From NCBI GenBank assembly GCA_965223435.1, contig CBDCWQ010000022.1:1285315-1349314 (forward strand): a stretch of DNA of 64,000 nucleotides, written 5' to 3'. Below are positions 63,266-64,000 of the stretch, piece by piece (position 1 is the stretch's first letter; each line of letters starts with the position of its first letter). The notes under the pieces were generated by a model. That model worked only from the letters and a program-made list of their open reading frames with translations, was not told where the DNA came from and searched no databases. The translations under genes and the position numbers were made by a program. The DNA comes from CBDCWQ01 sp965223435. Lineage in GTDB: Bacteria > Myxococcota > Kuafuiibacteriia > Kuafuiibacteriales > Kuafuiibacteriaceae.

Positions 63266-63880
63266 GTGCCTCGACCGACACGACTGCCTCAATCCTTCTA
63301 CCGCCGCGATGCGGTTTCGGTGGCCAAGGACCTGGTCGGAATGTTGATCCGGCGCGAAGATGTCGAGCTAAGAATCACCGAGGTCGAGGCTTATTCGTGG
63401 CCTGATGATTCAGCCTGTCATGCGCGATTCGGTCGCACCAAGAGAAATGACAGCATGTGGGGTCCGCCCGGTCGCGCTTATGTATACCTTTGTTACGGTA
63501 TTCATCAGATGCTCAACGTGGTCACAAACCGCAAGAACGAAGCCGCCGCGGTTCTGATTCGCTCCTGCGAATTGGTGCGCGGCTTGGCATCCGTTCGGCA
63601 ACGTAGAGGCCCTCGCGCGGAGCTCCTCAATGGTCCTGGAAAAGTAGGCGCAGCCCTTGGTTTGGATCCGTCCTGGAGTCATCATCGTTTGTACCGGCGA
63701 GGTGCTTTGGAGTTGCTGGATGGGGAAGCGCCAGAGTCTCTGCTGGCGGGCCCTCGGATCGGGATTGGCTACGCCAGCCCGCGCGATCAGGCTCGTCTCT
63801 GGCGTTTTGGCCTACCGGCTTCGAAGTCGCTGAGCCATCCGAAGTTTTTTACGCGAGAAATTCGCCGAGGAAGCCACTGA
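63266..63880 (+). CDS. mpg: 3-methyladenine DNA glycosylase (AAG/MPG family)
   Basis: The protein has 204 residues from GTG 63266 (AAGGA upstream). It excises alkylated purines such as 3-methyladenine. Motifs: EVEAYSWPDDSACHARFGRTKRNDSMWG with the catalytic Glu, AYVYLCYGIHQMLNVVT, and LLNGPGKVGAALGL. The length is typical for bacterial members. The remaining 120 bases to the window end hold no recognised gene. Confidence 0.93.
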   Translation: MPRPTRLPQSFYRRDAVSVAKDLVGMLIRREDVELRITEVEAYSWPDDSACHARFGRTKRNDSMWGPPGRAYVYLCYGIHQMLNVVTNRKNEAAAVLIRSCELVRGLASVRQRRGPRAELLNGPGKVGAALGLDPSWSHHRLYRRGALELLDGEAPESLLAGPRIGIGYASPRDQARLWRFGLPASKSLSHPKFFTREIRRGSH

Positions 63881-64000
63881 ACTTCGGAGGCACGGCTCCC
63901 CGACCTGGCCTGTTGTGATTCCTGGTGGACTTCTGCGCGAGCGGCCTTGTGGCCCCTGCCCGGACGTCCTAGACCGCTTCGGACCTTCCCAAAAGCAGAC

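Noticed and set aside
1..64000. CRISPR arrays, tRNA, rRNA and insertion sequences
   Set aside because: No regularly spaced direct repeats, tRNA cloverleaf-like sequences, rRNA segments or transposase genes were recognised by eye; a covariance-model search would be needed to exclude small RNAs.

Overview
The window is a high-GC bacterial chromosome segment that carries the replication-origin neighbourhood. On the minus strand lie dnaA, dnaN, recF and a type 2 isopentenyl-diphosphate isomerase gene. Divergent from them on the plus strand lie rpmH, rnpA, yidD, yidC and jag. The content points to a member of the Myxococcota (former Deltaproteobacteria): a Ser/Thr kinase with an HRDVSPQN catalytic loop and PEGA domains, an FHA-type sigma-54 activator, a DUF4388 (PATAN)-type regulator, a DUF1552/DUF1592 gene pair, Cys-rich and TPR lipoproteins, and very large secreted proteins. 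This assignment is inferred from gene content; no rRNA was seen.

Layout. Positions 1-2071 hold a 5'-truncated tandem universal stress protein and an ArsB/NhaD-type ion transporter. Positions 2072-3943 hold a hypothetical gene that may be the 3' part of a frameshifted one, followed by an 80-aa protein overlapping a nucleotidyltransferase of the AbiEii type. Positions 3994 to about 13000 are one giant secreted protein of about 3000 aa with FN3, sialidase-like, helical-barrel-like and ADP-ribosyltransferase-like segments, divergent from a PEGA-domain Ser/Thr kinase. Positions 16181-20026 hold an ECF sigma factor and a cupin anti-sigma factor, divergent from a DUF4331 / lipoprotein / TPR-lipoprotein operon. 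Positions 20386-30309 form a lower-GC island with an SpvB/VCBS/RHS lipoprotein carrying a probable alpha/beta-hydrolase C-terminus, and a calcineurin-like phosphoesterase lipoprotein.

Positions 30900-36539 hold dihydroorotase, an acyl-CoA thioesterase, a TPR protein, an NtrC-type regulator and a beta-CASP metallo-beta-lactamase protein. Positions 36661-41483 hold a thioredoxin-like membrane protein, a Cys-rich lipoprotein and the DUF1592-DUF1552 pair. Positions 41604-44104 are the heme genes hemE-hemG. Positions 44233-46480 hold small proteins and the FHA sigma-54 regulator. Positions 46620-50722 are an overlapping chain of a pseudo-receiver/PATAN/TPR protein, tsaD and rsmA. Positions 50788-57819 run on the minus strand: infA, a PilZ gene, a KOW-tail gene, fni, recF, dnaN and dnaA. 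The dnaA-dnaN gap is the best oriC candidate. Positions 58284-63880 run on the plus strand from rpmH to a 3-methyladenine DNA glycosylase.

The most unusual items are the giant protein with tandem ADP-ribosyltransferase-like modules, the RHS lipoprotein with an HSQGG hydrolase tip, the ECF/anti-sigma/DUF4331 locus whose anti-sigma factor lacks the zinc ligands but keeps the cupin ligands, and a receiver domain without its phospho-acceptor aspartate. No CRISPR array, tRNA, rRNA or intact insertion sequence was recognised.
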